DNA of 64,000 nt from Chinchilla lanigera (taxonomy: Eukaryota > Chordata > Mammalia > Rodentia > Chinchillidae), in contig NW_004955467.1 in the NCBI RefSeq assembly GCF_000276665.1, forward strand, positions 531,096 to 595,095. The letters run 5' to 3'. Numbering within the stretch: the first letter of the stretch is position 1; each line of letters starts with the position of its first letter. A program made the position numbers and the translations under genes. The notes beneath the pieces were generated by a model, which saw nothing but the letters and a program-made list of their open reading frames with translations, did not search any database and was not told the origin of the DNA. Positions 9,274 to 19,429 of this stretch are shown here, in pieces.

Positions 9274-11510
9274 CTTTTTGTTTGTTTGGGTTGTTTGTTT
9301 TTATTTTGTTTTGCTTTTTTATATAGTCACTGTTTATTTCAGAAAAACTGAAGTTACACTGAGGGCTGACCAGCACTAGCATGGAAAAAAAAATATAATA
9401 ATCATTAAGTCTGTGTCTGGACATCTCCTTTGGGAGCTGGATGAGGAGGTGGTCTTGTACCTGCTAGACCAGGCTCCAGTTCTAGGCCTCCTGGCTCACT
9501 CAGCACATCTCCCTACCTAAGAAAAAATGCAACACTCAGTACACGTCCCAGCCGTTCTCCCAGGCGGGGAGTGGGAGTGAGGGTAGAAGAGAGGAAAGGA
9601 AAGGGGAGGAGTCAATACGGAATCACTTCACTTTCTTCTATGGTGCCTTGCCCAAGCCAGAAGAAAGCAAAGCGGAGAAGGGCTGCAGGTATGTTATTTC
9701 TTTTCACTTAAACATGGAAAGTGTTGCACGCCCCTTCCCCTTTGCAGGGGGAGTGTATTTCAGTCAGCAGCCTCTTCCCCACCAACCCTGAGTGCGTACA
9801 CACACAGAGCGCAGGTGGGAGGGGCGACGAGGCTGACGTATCTCCTATGTTACTCCCTTGAAGAGGGTTTGACAACGGGGAGAAAGGGAGGAGCCACGCC
9901 AGGAAGCAGTTTCAAGCAAGCCTTGGAATGAAGAAAAGAAGGCAGAGAGGAGCAGCTCCAGAGGCCAGGACAGAATGGAATGGGCCACAGCTTCTGTTTC
10001 TTAAAAATTCTGTGATTTGGAAGAGGGCAGGGATTAATTTCCAAAATACACTTCAGAATCCCACGTTCCACACAGCTCCCTTATTCACAGCCTTTTGGCT
10101 TTTCAGACAAAGTTTAAGAGCCCTCATAAAGCCGGAAGTATTGATAACCCCTCAATGCACCCCAAAGCAGTGTTCATCTCAACCCCCTACAAAGACTGTC
10201 CTAGAGACTTTGCATCTCCTTACACATTTGTCCTGTGGCGCAGTGGGGAGGGGGTTGCAGACACACATTGGGGTAGGTGGGAATGGGCACCAGGGTAAGC
10301 CCAGGCACATGGGTGCAGAGAGGGCTGGGGGACACCACTTTCACGATTTGTCTTTTCCTTTAAAAAAAAAAAAAAAAAAAAAGGCAGGGGTGTGATTGGT
10401 TGGCAGGGCGGAGAACAAACCCCGGAACGGTATGTAAGCTCCAGAGGTGGGAACAGTCCGCGAAAAGTGAGAAGGGGAAAGGTCAGGGCAGTGCTTGCAG
10501 CGTCGCGTTCCTCAGGAGTTTCTGCCGGCCGACCTCACAGTCCTCCTCGTCCACATTCACCTGCAGCTTGATGGCTTCCTGCCCCACAGCTTGCCCGAGT
10601 GAGTCTGTGATGAAGACACCTTTAAGTGCCTCTAGTAACGAGCCATTGATGCAGTCGCGCCAGAATGCGTGGAGGTGGGCGAGCTCACAGACGATGGCGC
10701 CCAGGTCCTGGGACTTGAGGACGGTGTTAGCCTGGCTAAAGGGTTCAAACTGGTGCTCAGGTGGATCCTGCTTGTTAGAGAAGACGTTGCCTTGCAGAGC
10801 AGGGTCGTGCTGGCAGTATTCAGCCTGAACCCGCAATCTGATGTCACACGTCTGCTCTTCCTTGGGATCTGGCGTCACTGACCTCCGGCGTTTCCGCTGA
10901 CTCCCAAGTGCGGCTCTCCCTCGGGCTGGCTACTTGCAGCACATCTGAGCACCCGAAGTGGGGCGGCACACCACAGGATAACGGCGAGGCACTGCTTGGG
11001 GGAATTGGGGAGGCCTCGGTTCTGGGTCACCAAGGATTCTTGAGATCACATAGCTAGTTGACGTCTCCTCCAGATACTTATCTACGAGGTCAGAGCACAC
11101 AGCCCTTCTCCTGAGGGTGATGTAGGGCCACAGGTCATGTCGAGTGGTGACACGTAGCAGCTACAGCACCTGGCGAAAGAAGCTCCAGAGCCAGCAAGAA
11201 GTCCTGTCCGGTTCTGATGAGTCCGCGCTCGTGGTCATCAATGGTGTCAGCAAAGAGGAAGGGAAGCACGCGCACACCTCTGTGTCAGGCAGGGGCCCAC
11301 AGTATCAACCATGCGGTGCAGGCTGTACAGCGCATGCTCCTGCTCACCATGCGCTTCTGGGCACACCTGGCTTGCATGCCGCTTTATCCCTGCCGTGCTG
11401 GAGCTCAGGAACACCATGCTTTGCAAAATCTCTGCCCAGCAGCTATAATCCCCAGTGCATCTTGGCTCAGGATCGGCGCCGCCTTCCCTACCTGTCCCTG
11501 TTCATTTGTT
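9274..11510 (-). pseudogene. DEDD: Processed pseudogene of DEDD (death effector domain-containing protein)
   Basis: An intronless minus-strand copy of DEDD. The former start codon is ACG at 11394-11396. The coding part runs to a TGA at 10483-10485 and the 3' UTR to a T-rich (antisense A-tail) stretch at 9274-9318, with TTTATT (AATAAA on the minus strand) near 9330. Reading the minus strand gives pieces of the N-terminal death-effector region with frameshifts, an in-frame TAG at 10930-10932, then an open C-terminal part (QRKRRRSVTPDPKE, LRVQAEYCQH, NVFSNKQDP, EALKGVFITDSL, RQKLLRN, ending LQALP). A short in-frame deletion precedes HAFWRD compared with the parent as I recall it. Absence of introns, the A-tail and flanking duplications show retrotransposition. 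The functional gene elsewhere encodes an apoptosis-linked nucleolar/cytoplasmic protein; this copy is dead as a full-length gene. Confidence 0.9.
10362..10383 (+). repeat. Poly-A tract (poly-T in the pseudogene sense)
   Basis: An uninterrupted run of about 22 A inside the former DEDD 3' UTR. Confidence 0.9.
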
Positions 11511-11620
11511 TTTGGACAGGATCTTGTTATGTTGCCCGGGCTGGCCTTGAACTCATGGCAATCCTCCTGCCTCAGCCTCCTGAGTGCGGGGATTGTAGGA
11601 GTGCACCGTCATGCCTGGCC
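11511..11620 (-). repeat. B1-like SINE fused to the 5' end of the DEDD copy
   Basis: Antisense copy whose intact 5' start (read as CATGCCTGGCC) abuts the right 9-bp duplication at 11621. Its tail (TTTGTTTTTGGACAGG) is short and joins DEDD 5'-UTR-like sequence. See the finding on a chimeric retrocopy. Confidence 0.7.
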
Positions 11621-11629
11621 GTATCATTG
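11621..11629. repeat. Right 9-bp target duplication
   Basis: GTATCATTG, matching 9265-9273; L1 ORF2-like antisense sequence resumes here. Confidence 0.7.
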
Positions 11630-11787
11630 TTCACAATAGTCTTCACAGGCATTTTCTGCTGTCCTTGTCTCGTAGGGTCAATGGTAATGCCCCTTCTTTT
11701 ATTTCTAATTCTAATAATTTGAGTCTTCTCTTCTTGGTTAATCTCGCTAACGTTTTCTCAGTTTGCTGGACTGTGCGCTCGTGCGTG

Positions 11788-11888
11788 CATGCGTGTGTGC
11801 ATGTGGTGCTGGAGGTTGAGGTTGGAGATGGACCCAGAGTTTCACGCATGCTAGGCAAGCATTCCACCACTGGGCTACACTGAGCTCA
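11788..11888 (-). repeat. Older ID-like SINE
   Basis: Antisense, diverged: GTGCTGGAGGTTGAGGTTGG ... TAGGCAAGCATTCCACCACT. Flanked by L1 sequence on both sides. Confidence 0.55.
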
Positions 11889-12027
11889 GTGTAATTTCAT
11901 TGATATTGTCAAAGAACAATTTCTTTGTTTCAATTCTTTTGTGTTTACTTTCTATTCTATACTTCATCATTTCTCTATTGTTTTCTTCTTACCTTGAGTT
12001 TTTGCTTCTTCTTCTTCTAGTTCTTTG

Positions 12028-12116
12028 TTTGTTTGTTTTTTCGCTACTAGGAATTGAACTCAGGACCTTGCACTTGCCAGGCAGGCACTGTACCTCTGAA
12101 CTATGTCCCCAGCCCT
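12028..12116 (-). repeat. ID-like SINE
   Basis: Antisense: TTTGTTTTTTCGCTACTAGG ... ACTATGTCCCCAGCCC. Confidence 0.7.
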
Positions 12117-12260
12117 GTTTGCTTTTTGAGATAGGGTCTCAGTATGTAACACAGGGTAGGCTTGAACTCACTTTGTAGCCCAGGCTGGCCTTGAACTTGA
12201 AGTGATCCTCCTGCCTCAACCTCCTGAGTGCTGGGATTACAGGTATGCGCCACCATGCCT
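12117..12260 (-). repeat. B1-like SINE split by the provirus
   Basis: Antisense copy broken at CACCATGCCT, just short of its 5' end. The missing GGC-type end appears after the provirus (ATACCTGGC at 17093), so the retrovirus integrated into this SINE. Confidence 0.75.
12255..12260. repeat. Left 6-bp target duplication of the provirus
   Basis: ATGCCT, matching ATACCT at 17093-17098 with one change. Six bases is the usual size for betaretrovirus/ERVK-type integration. Confidence 0.7.
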
Positions 12261-12730
12261 TGTTGGGGACCACTATAAAGTGGCTCTGAGCAGGATTTAA
12301 TATTAACCAATTGGCTTTCCATGTTTACTTGTGAGTTGTGTGAAGGCCACAGCTGAGGATGTCTGCCTCCAACCCCAATTAACTTAAAGGAGACTGCAGC
12401 TGCAGGCATCTCACTCCTGCTGTGAAGGCCTTCCTGGAGATAACATAGTTCTCCTAAATTAACATAAGGTATTACTTGAAAAAGTCCTGCCAGATTCCCG
12501 CCTTTTCTTCAGTATTCTCCTCCTTTGTTTGTAAACCAAATAAATACAGGCCACCCAGCGCAGTCTTTGGCTAACTCAGAGAATACTGAAGCTGTAAGAG
12601 AGTTAGTCCCTCCTGGTGCCCTGAAATCATTACGTTGTCATGTTTATTTAAGCCTTCGCCATCCACTCACTTGGGAGATGGCGGACCCGATCCTGCAATA
12701 ACTTAGGGTTATTTAACCCGAGTTTTGATA
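12261..12730 (+). repeat. 5' LTR of the provirus
   Basis: Starts TGTTGGGGACC. Carries AAATAAAT at about 12537-12544 as a likely polyadenylation signal. Differs from the 3' LTR at some 20-30 positions by eye, mostly in the last 180 bases, so the insertion is not recent. Confidence 0.85.
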
Positions 12731-12732
12731 TT

Positions 12733-12752
12733 TGGCACCCTCCACGTGGGGC
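12733..12752 (+). other. Primer binding site, Lys-tRNA-like
   Basis: TGGCACCCTCCACGTGGGGC starts two bases after the LTR. It resembles the Lys-tRNA site of betaretroviruses (TGGCGCCCAACGTGGGGC), with one substitution and a changed, two-base-longer middle. Confidence 0.65.
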
Positions 12753-12969
12753 TGGAACCCACAACCCTAGCAAGGATTCCTTGGATTACAAAATATTTTA
12801 TTTTATCCCTGTGAGTGAGTCTACCTAGAGTGGAAAGTGTGGGAGAAGGAGAAGGCCTTCACAGGACGAATTCTTCCCTGGGGACGCCTGGGAAGAGGGA
12901 AGAAAAACATTCCACAGGAATAGGGGTGAGTCTTCCAGCTGTGAAAAGCCGCTTTATCTAGGAGTAAAA

Positions 12970-13029
12970 ATGGGCCAAATTATCAGTCGAGGAGCGAGGC
13001 TATGTACAGCTGCTCCAAGGTTTGCTTAG
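12970..13029 (+). pseudogene. Remnant of gag start
   Basis: An ATG followed by GQ, the usual N-terminal myristoylation-type start of retroviral Gag, but the frame stops at TAG 13027-13029 after 19 codons. No larger Gag domain can be followed downstream. Confidence 0.5.
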
Positions 13030-13192
13030 AAAAAGTCAGTTCCCCTGGGACATTTTCAAATTGGAGCCAAGTTCGTTCAGTTTAAGTCCATTATAGAGCA
13101 AACAGCCAATAGTCTCTAAAATGGACCATGCCAAAAAACAAAAGAGCTCCCAAAGAGACTTCTGCAACCAAAGGGGGACCAACCTCAGCAGA

Positions 13193-13249
<57 letters not shown>

Positions 13250-13250
13250 T
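13193..13250 (+). repeat. Hexanucleotide array (GCAGGA)n
   Basis: About nine near-perfect copies of a six-base unit lying inside the provirus, downstream of the gag start. Confidence 0.9.
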
Positions 13251-13789
13251 TTGCAAAAGAACATCCTATGTGGCTCTATCTAGAAACTTACAGGTTTTAA
13301 AGGGACAAAGAGCCACAAAAGGGGAAATAACTAACACCCCTGCTTGCTTCCCAGCTGGAACTCAGTGAAATGCTAATAATGAGTGTTTTGTTTATATGCG
13401 TGTTGAATTACAAAGTGCAGGATTACATCTACCTGCAGCTTGCAGAGTTTCTTTTTACCTTATGTGGCACTTATTCAGGTCAATTTGTGGAGAAGAGGTT
13501 TGTTACAAAAATGGAAATTAATATTAACTAGTGATTCTGATTTTAAATTTAAACAAACAATTCTAATGCTAAAATTAAACAGATTCAAATCCTCAAATTA
13601 GATCAGTGATGATTAACATGGGATATGAAGAAGACAAAGGGTGAAGAAAAAACTTACAAGGATCAAAGAGCCTATGCAAACTACACCTAGAGTGACAGGC
13701 ATGGTATCGGATATCAACAGGTTTTTTAACAAGGGCTATTGATACTTCTCCCCCCAAAACAGCTCTGCCTTTACAATGGAAAACCAAAG

Positions 13790-13970
13790 AGCCTGTTTGG
13801 GTGTTATCAGTGGCCTCTTATCAGGGGGAAACTAATCCAATTATACAAATTAGTTAAAAGAACAACTCCAACTAGGACATTTAGAAAACTCACTTAATCC
13901 TTGGAATACTCCTGTTTTTGTTATTCCAAAGAAATCAGACAAATGGAGGTTATTATAAGACTCAAGAGAG
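13790..13970 (+). pseudogene. Remnant of retroviral pol (reverse transcriptase start)
   Basis: Translation around 13790-13955 shows the N-terminal reverse-transcriptase pattern, including NTPVFVI and a following KK-S-x-K-W-R run. Upstream and downstream frames are broken, and the catalytic YxDD region is not found. Inactive fragment. Confidence 0.6.
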
Positions 13971-16600
13971 GTAAATGCTTGCTTACTTCCTATGGGGTAC
14001 TACAACCAGGACTGCTAACCAACTGCAGTTCCCAAAGGCTGGTCTAAAGCTTTATAATTTCTTTAGATATATCTTTGCTATGTGAAGTCTTACAGAAGGA
14101 TTCCACAAGTGCTATTAAAAAATTTTAAAAAGGGAGGAGAAAAGTCTACATAAGTGATAATAATAACCTGTATTATAGCAAGTCTTACAGAGAGCGATCA
14201 CAGGAACATTTGGAAGAAATAGAAGGTCTGAGTACGTGACACAGCGTGGTGATGTCTAAGCTGGAAGCTGCAAGAAGGACATAAAAGTTGCTGGTATTCT
14301 TAAGACAGAATAAAATACCAAAAATATATTAATTATAGGTAAAAGGTTTTTATTTTTTCCAAATTATTTTTATAAGAGATCTGTGCTAATTGACCTATCA
14401 AAAAAAGGAACTCAAGTTTGGACTAGACTAGTCTTTTATAATTACAAACTTAAAAAATTCTGAAAAGTTATTATAATTTAATGTGGCCAAAAATATATTT
14501 GAGTGCACTCTGAATTTATAAGCAAATTGTCTTGTGTATGTGTTTTTGTTTGTTTGTCTGTCTGTCCAATCTGTAAACAGCTGTTTTACTTGAGCTCAAC
14601 AAAGTTTTCTTCTTTTATATTTTTTGATTTTTGAAACAACTGTCTGTAATCTAATTTGGCTTATAGATAAATATTATCGAAATTAAGGGTATGCTTCCAC
14701 CAAGGTTGCCAGCTGGTCTAAATTATGTTAAAATTGGTTTTATAAATGTCATAAATATTGTTGTTAATATAACTTGAGAGTCTCTCATTGTTCAAAACTG
14801 ATGTGTCAAGTGTTATGATTGTATATTCATTAAAAAAGGGTTAAGATAATTAAATAAAAATCACTTAGGGTGGAGAGAGATTGTTGGACAGAACTCCAGT
14901 TGATGAATAAAAACGCAGCTGCCTAGAATAACATTAACCAGTTTTTGTTCATTAATAAGGAGTCCCAATAATCTCCATAGCCTTATGGGAGACACCTCAA
15001 TAAATACTGTTCAAAATATATTATCGTGATATGTTTACACTGGTCATTGTCAAAAGGTTAAATTTTCAAAAAATATAAGACAATAAGGTTTTCTGATTGA
15101 AAGATGTTATTGGTATAAAACTTAATTAAGAAACAAAATAATGACAATTTGTTGTTGCTAATTTCATGGTATATAAAATGTATTCATGCCTTCCAAATGT
15201 GCAGTATTCTAAAATGTAAAACTGCAATTGTTTGTATGATGTTAGACATCTGCCTTTCTCTTGTGCTCCAGATATTTATAATAAGAGGTTCATGTCAGGC
15301 CAACATGAGGTCATCATTCAAATGATAATTTTTAAACAAAAATTTAAGTGATGTATATGCTAGGTATATGCCACTACATTTGGAAATGCTTAGATACTAA
15401 ATAGCTCAGACAATGTTACAAATTTCTTCAATGACATCCTATTGAGGGACTGCAAATTGGATAAAAGCTTCTTATGTATTAGGTAGGGATGATTGACTAA
15501 AAGGGCTAATCTATTCCAATATTTAAATGTGATTTAAATGTATTTAAAATGTGTTTAAATGTTACACATTTAAATGTATTTCATAAATGTCATCATGCCT
15601 GTTATGTTGCAATACTATGTGTGGCTTTTGATTTCAAATTTTCTTTGTAAAATGGTATAACTGTTGTCTGTTAACATGCTCCAGGGATTCAACTACTAGA
15701 ACACCCATGATTGGTAAGAAATAACAATTCTCTGGCAATACTTTATATTACAAGGTGCTTAATACTCAGATAAAATTTTAATAATTAAGTTCACTGCTCT
15801 CATATTACAATGTAATGTCATTAATCTTCTCTGCTGGATGTTTAACAACTGAGGTTTAGAGACCAAAAATTAGAGAGGTAAGTTGGGCTAAGAGGACACC
15901 AATATTTTGGCCAAAGCCCTCCAAGGTCAAATAGGACTCAGGACATAAGAGAACCTCTGCTGCGACATCATATAACTCAGCTGAGTCCCTGATCTTCTGA
16001 TCAAGGAGATTATGGGACCACAGAGAAAAGTGATTCTATGGTGTACAGTGTGCCTAAGGAGAGTCACCAGGAGAAAAAAGTCTCCCAAGCTTTCACAGGA
16101 AGCAACTTGGTCAAGCAATGGCTGTGACTCATCCAAATGGCTGACACTGACAAAAGTACTGAGAGGCACTGCATGTGGTTCCAAGGTAAAACCTGAGAAG
16201 ATTTAACTGACCTCGATAGATAGCAAGAAATTAACTTTAATTAATACAGGTCTCACTTTAACTTGGTCTTAAACAACCAACAGAAAAGTATAACTACAAG
16301 ATATTAGATAGAAAGATAAATAAATAAGGTGTTCCAGTATAGTTAGTGACATGGGGACAAGGGTATGTTTGTGAATTATCAGGTCGTAAAACATCATTGT
16401 GTTCCATCCTGGGACCTGGAAGGGTGCAAGGTTCCATCCTGGAACACGGGGCCATAGAGAGAAGAGATCTTCAAACCCATGGTGAAGTCCACTGCCAACA
16501 GACCTGTCATGGATTCTATAATGGACTGATTATATGGACATGCTTGTGTCTTCTACTTCTGTTCTGACAATGTTAATCATATTTCAACGGCTGCATTTGC
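13970..16600 (+). other. Unreadable internal region of the provirus
   Basis: AT-rich, no frame above about 75 codons, no recognisable integrase or envelope domain. A short hydrophobic stretch ending at about 16567 could be the tail of a former envelope transmembrane segment, but this is weak. Confidence 0.4.
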
Positions 16601-16618
16601 AAAAGCAAAAAGGAGGAG
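16600..16618 (+). other. Polypurine tract
   Basis: AAAAGCAAAAAGGAGGAG directly before the 3' LTR (16620), as expected for plus-strand priming. Confidence 0.7.
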
Positions 16619-16619
16619 T

Positions 16620-17092
16620 TGTTGGGGACCACTACAAAGTGGCTCTGAGCAGGATTTAATATTAACCAATTGGCTTTCCATGTTTACTTGTGAGTTGTGT
16701 GAAGGCCACAGCTGAGGATGTCTGCCTCCAACCCCAATTAACTTAAAGGAGACTGCAGCTGCAGGCATCTCACTCCTGCTGTGAAGGCCTTCCTGGAGAT
16801 AACATAGTTCTCCTAAATTAACATAAGGTATTACTTGAAAAAGTCCTGCCAGATTCCCGCCTTTTCTTGAGAGCCTCTCCTTTGTTTGTAAACCAAATAA
16901 ATATGGGCCACCCAGAGCAGTCTTTGGCTAACTCAGAGAATACTGAAGCTGTAAGAGAGTTAGTCCCTCCTGGAACCCTAGAATCGTTACCACTGTCTGC
17001 ATTTTTTTAAGCCTTCACCATCCACTTGCTTGGGAGATTGCGGGCCTGATCATCCTGCAATAACTTAGGGTTATTTAACCTGATTTTTGATA
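16620..17092 (+). repeat. 3' LTR of the provirus
   Basis: Starts TGTTGGGGACC and ends TTTTTGATA. It is followed by the second target duplication (ATACCT, 17093-17098). Confidence 0.85.
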
Positions 17093-17098
17093 ATACCT

Positions 17099-17222
17099 GG
17101 CTATTTTGTTTATTGAGATGGGATTTTGCTATGTTGCCCAGCATGTCCTTGAATTTGTGATTTTCCTGCCTCCATCTCCCACTCAGCTAGGATTACAGGC
17201 AGCTGCCTCTGTGCCTAGTCAG
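17099..17222 (-). repeat. Worn B1-like SINE
   Basis: Antisense: TTGAGATGGGATTTTGCTAT ... CTAGGATTACAGGCAGCTGC. The first few bases complete the SINE split by the provirus. Confidence 0.5.
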
Positions 17223-17890
17223 TGGTTATAGTTTAAAGTCTTTTATAAATCCAACATTTGGTCTCTCACACAGGCAGTTTCCATCGCCTACTTTTCCCCT
17301 AGCCTATGGGTCATGCTTTGCTGTTTTTTTAAAGCACATTTCCTATGTTATTGTTGGAAATTATTCTTTTTTGGGGGGGAATTATTCTCTTCAGATAATG
17401 CGTTGTGGCAGTTTCCAGTGAGTCTCCCAGCTTCAGGGCTTGTTACTACTTTCTTGTTTATCTGCTCAGCGGCTGGCTGGACTGCTTTAGTCAGTCTGTT
17501 TGCACCCTTCCGTGCTGGCCCTCTGTGGCCCCTCGAGCAGGCACAGCGTTGAGTACAGCCACAGTCTCCCAGGATGACAGCGATTTCGGTGGGGTTCTTT
17601 TTGTCTTTTATGAACTCACCCAGCTATTCCGCCCCTCAGGCACGGGCAAGTGCACTACCACTGAGCCCCACAAGCAGCCCAATATATGGCCTTATGCGGA
17701 CCCCAGGAGGGCTCCTCCTGCCTTTGTTACCCTGCCTCTTCTTTTACAAACCAGCTGCTCTACAGTTTAGCCAGCCTCTCGAGTCTGCTCTCCGTTGCCT
17801 TGCCTGTAAGCTTCACTACTTTCACTAGCACTTCTAGGCTTGAGTTTGGTGCAAATGAGGGCAGTCCACTTAGGAGAGATTAGCAGGTCT
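17223..17890. other. Old diverged sequence, possibly L1-derived
   Basis: 17240-17500 has the look of an ancient L1 antisense region (TCTTTTATAAATCCAACATT, GGGTCATGCTTTGCTGTTTT). From 17520 on there is no recognisable element. Open frames here look fortuitous. Confidence 0.35.
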
Positions 17891-17990
17891 TTGTTGATTT
17901 ATTTTTTGTTGCACTGGGGATGGAACCCAGGGCCTCCCATGTGCTGGGCAAGCACTCTGCCACTGAGCCCACTGCCACTCCTTAATAAGT
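17890..17990 (-). repeat. Older ID-like SINE
   Basis: Antisense: GCACTGGGGATGGAACCCAG ... GGCAAGCACTCTGCCACTGA. Confidence 0.6.
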
Positions 17991-18177
17991 CTTTATTTTA
18001 CAGGTTGTTTGTAACCCCAGGCAAAATCTCTGTCTGAGATAGGGCTTTGGAGCTGGGCTTAGGGACAGTGGCAAACTTCTCTCCAATTGACACCCCATCG
18101 AGAGTTTATCCAAAGATAATGAATTGATCTGGGAACAGATACTGCAGTGGGAAAATGCCTGCTACAGTAAACTACCT

Positions 18178-18366
18178 GTGCTAGGCATGGTGGCACATGA
18201 CTGCAATCCCAGCACTCGTGGCGCTGAGGCAAGAAAATCACTGCAAGTTCTGGACCAGCCTGGGCTGAAAAGTGAGCTCAAGGCCAGCCTGCATAGCAAG
18301 ACCTAGTCTCAAAAAGACCAAAAAAAAACAAACAAACAAACAAAAAAAAACAAAACAAAAAAACAA
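18178..18366 (+). repeat. B1-like SINE with long A/C-rich tail
   Basis: Sense: TGCTAGGCATGGTGGCACAT through CTAGTCTCAAAAAGACC and then about 45 bases of A/C repeats. Confidence 0.75.
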
Positions 18367-18595
18367 CCTACCTGCAATTACAAAGGATTTTGTGTATATT
18401 ACCTCATTTTACCTTTAAAGTTACTAGGAAATATATAGTTCAGGTGTTATCCCATTTATTCAGATGAAAAACTGAGCCTCATAGAGGTAGATTTCAAATT
18501 CACATAAATATGTGCTAAGGTAGGATTAGAACACATGTTTTGTGACTTAAATCCATTTCAGATTTTACAGTTAAAGCTATCTAAATTTTCTTTTT
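18367..18595 (-). repeat. Probable MIR relic
   Basis: Contains ATTACCTCATTTTACC, GTTATCCCATTTATTCAGAT and GAAAAACTGAGCCTCATAGA, a worn MIR-like core read in antisense. Confidence 0.4.
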
Positions 18596-18599
18596 TCTC

Positions 18600-18752
18600 C
18601 AGGCATGGTGGTACACACCTGTACCACAGTACTTGGGAGGCTGAGGCAGGAGGATTGCTGAGAGTTTGAGGCCACCCTGGGCTACATAGTGAATTCAGTG
18701 CTAGCCTGGACTATATAGAGAGACCTTGTCTCAAAAAACAAAACAAAAAATT
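18600..18752 (+). repeat. B1-like SINE
   Basis: Sense, diverged: AGGCATGGTGGTACACACCT through CCTTGTCTCAAAAAACAAAA. Confidence 0.7.
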
Positions 18753-18842
18753 ATTTTTTTCAACTTTATATTGCTATCATTTAGTCATACATTTATTTAA
18801 AATTTTGCTCAAGTACCAGGGTAGGTAAAAAACATAGATCTG

Positions 18843-19010
18843 AGCTAGGCATGGTGGTGCACACCTGTAATCCCAGCACTGGGAGGCTGAGGCAGGAGGA
18901 TCGTGTGAGTGCAAGACCAGCCTGGGCTACAAAGTGAGTTCAAGGCCAGCCTGAACTGCACAGTGAGACACTGTCTCAAAAAGACAGAAACAATAACAAC
19001 AAAAAAACAT
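18843..19010 (+). repeat. B1-like SINE
   Basis: Sense, good copy with both internal arms (TGGGCTACAAAGTGAGTTCA and GGCCAGCCTGAACTGCACAG). Confidence 0.8.
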
Positions 19011-19017
19011 AGATTTG

Positions 19018-19175
19018 GCTATGCAGGGTAGTGCATGCCTATAATCCCAGCACTTGGGAGGCTGAGGCAGAAGGATCCCTGTGAGCTCAAGGCTACCCTG
19101 GACTGCATAGTGAGTTCAAGGCCTGTACTAAATAGTGAGACCCTGTCTCGAAATAAAACAAAACCATACCATAAT
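19018..19175 (+). repeat. B1-like SINE
   Basis: Sense, tandem to the previous copy. The second arm is shortened (GGCCTGTACTAAATAGTGAG). Confidence 0.75.
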
Positions 19176-19221
19176 GTGTTGCGAGTTTGCCACAGCTTTG
19201 TACCTTGTTTAGTTTATTTTT

Positions 19222-19320
19222 GTTTGTTCTTTTTGTTTTTTCTGGTACTGGGAATCAAACTCACGACCTTGGGCTTGCCAGGCAGGCGCTGTGCCCCTGA
19301 GCTAAATCCCCAGCCCCTCC
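19222..19320 (-). repeat. ID-like SINE
   Basis: Antisense. It is flanked by CTTGTTTAGTTT... on both sides (about 19205 and 19320), a likely target-site duplication. Confidence 0.85.
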
Positions 19321-19429
19321 TTGTTTAGTTTAATTCTTCTATCTACTTCATAACTCAGTGTGAAATTTAAATAAAATACCGCATTTCTTTCAATTCTGGG
19401 CAGCCATTGAACACAAAGCATAAAATAGA

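Larger units (their letters stand above)
1900..12010 (-). mobile_element. Old L1 LINE, minus strand, in several pieces
   Basis: Pieces at roughly 1905-2065, 2335-2640, 3640-4005, 4380-4505, 4690-5215, 7855-8165, 8680-9273, 11621-11760 and 11890-12015 read, in antisense, like successive parts of a mammalian L1 from the 3' end into ORF2. Examples are the TTTAGGTTTACAGAAAAATT block, the block around CCATATGAATTTTAGGAT, and the AATTTGAGTCTTCTC block. The order is collinear, so this looks like one old L1 later split by SINEs, an LTR, and the DEDD retrocopy. No ORF2 frame survives. The family match is from recognition, not a search. Confidence 0.7.
12261..17092 (+). mobile_element. Endogenous betaretrovirus-like provirus, defective
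   Basis: A two-LTR provirus of about 4.8 kb. LTRs lie at 12261-12730 and 16620-17092. Between them are a primer binding site just after the 5' LTR, a gag-like start at 12970, a short reverse-transcriptase remnant near 13860-13960, and a polypurine tract before the 3' LTR. A complete retrovirus of this class would be 7-9 kb, so most of gag-pol-env is deleted or unreadable; the 14.0-16.0 kb part is AT-rich and has no long frame. The TGTTGGGGACC start of the LTR and the Lys-type primer site suggest an IAP/ERVK-related (class II) element. It cannot encode any viral protein as it stands. Confidence 0.85.

Noticed and set aside
10400..10828. 142-codon plus-strand frame
   Set aside because: Reverse complement of the DEDD pseudogene; shadow frame.
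13193..13250. CRISPR-like or minisatellite array
   Set aside because: Perfect six-base units without spacers; an ordinary microsatellite.
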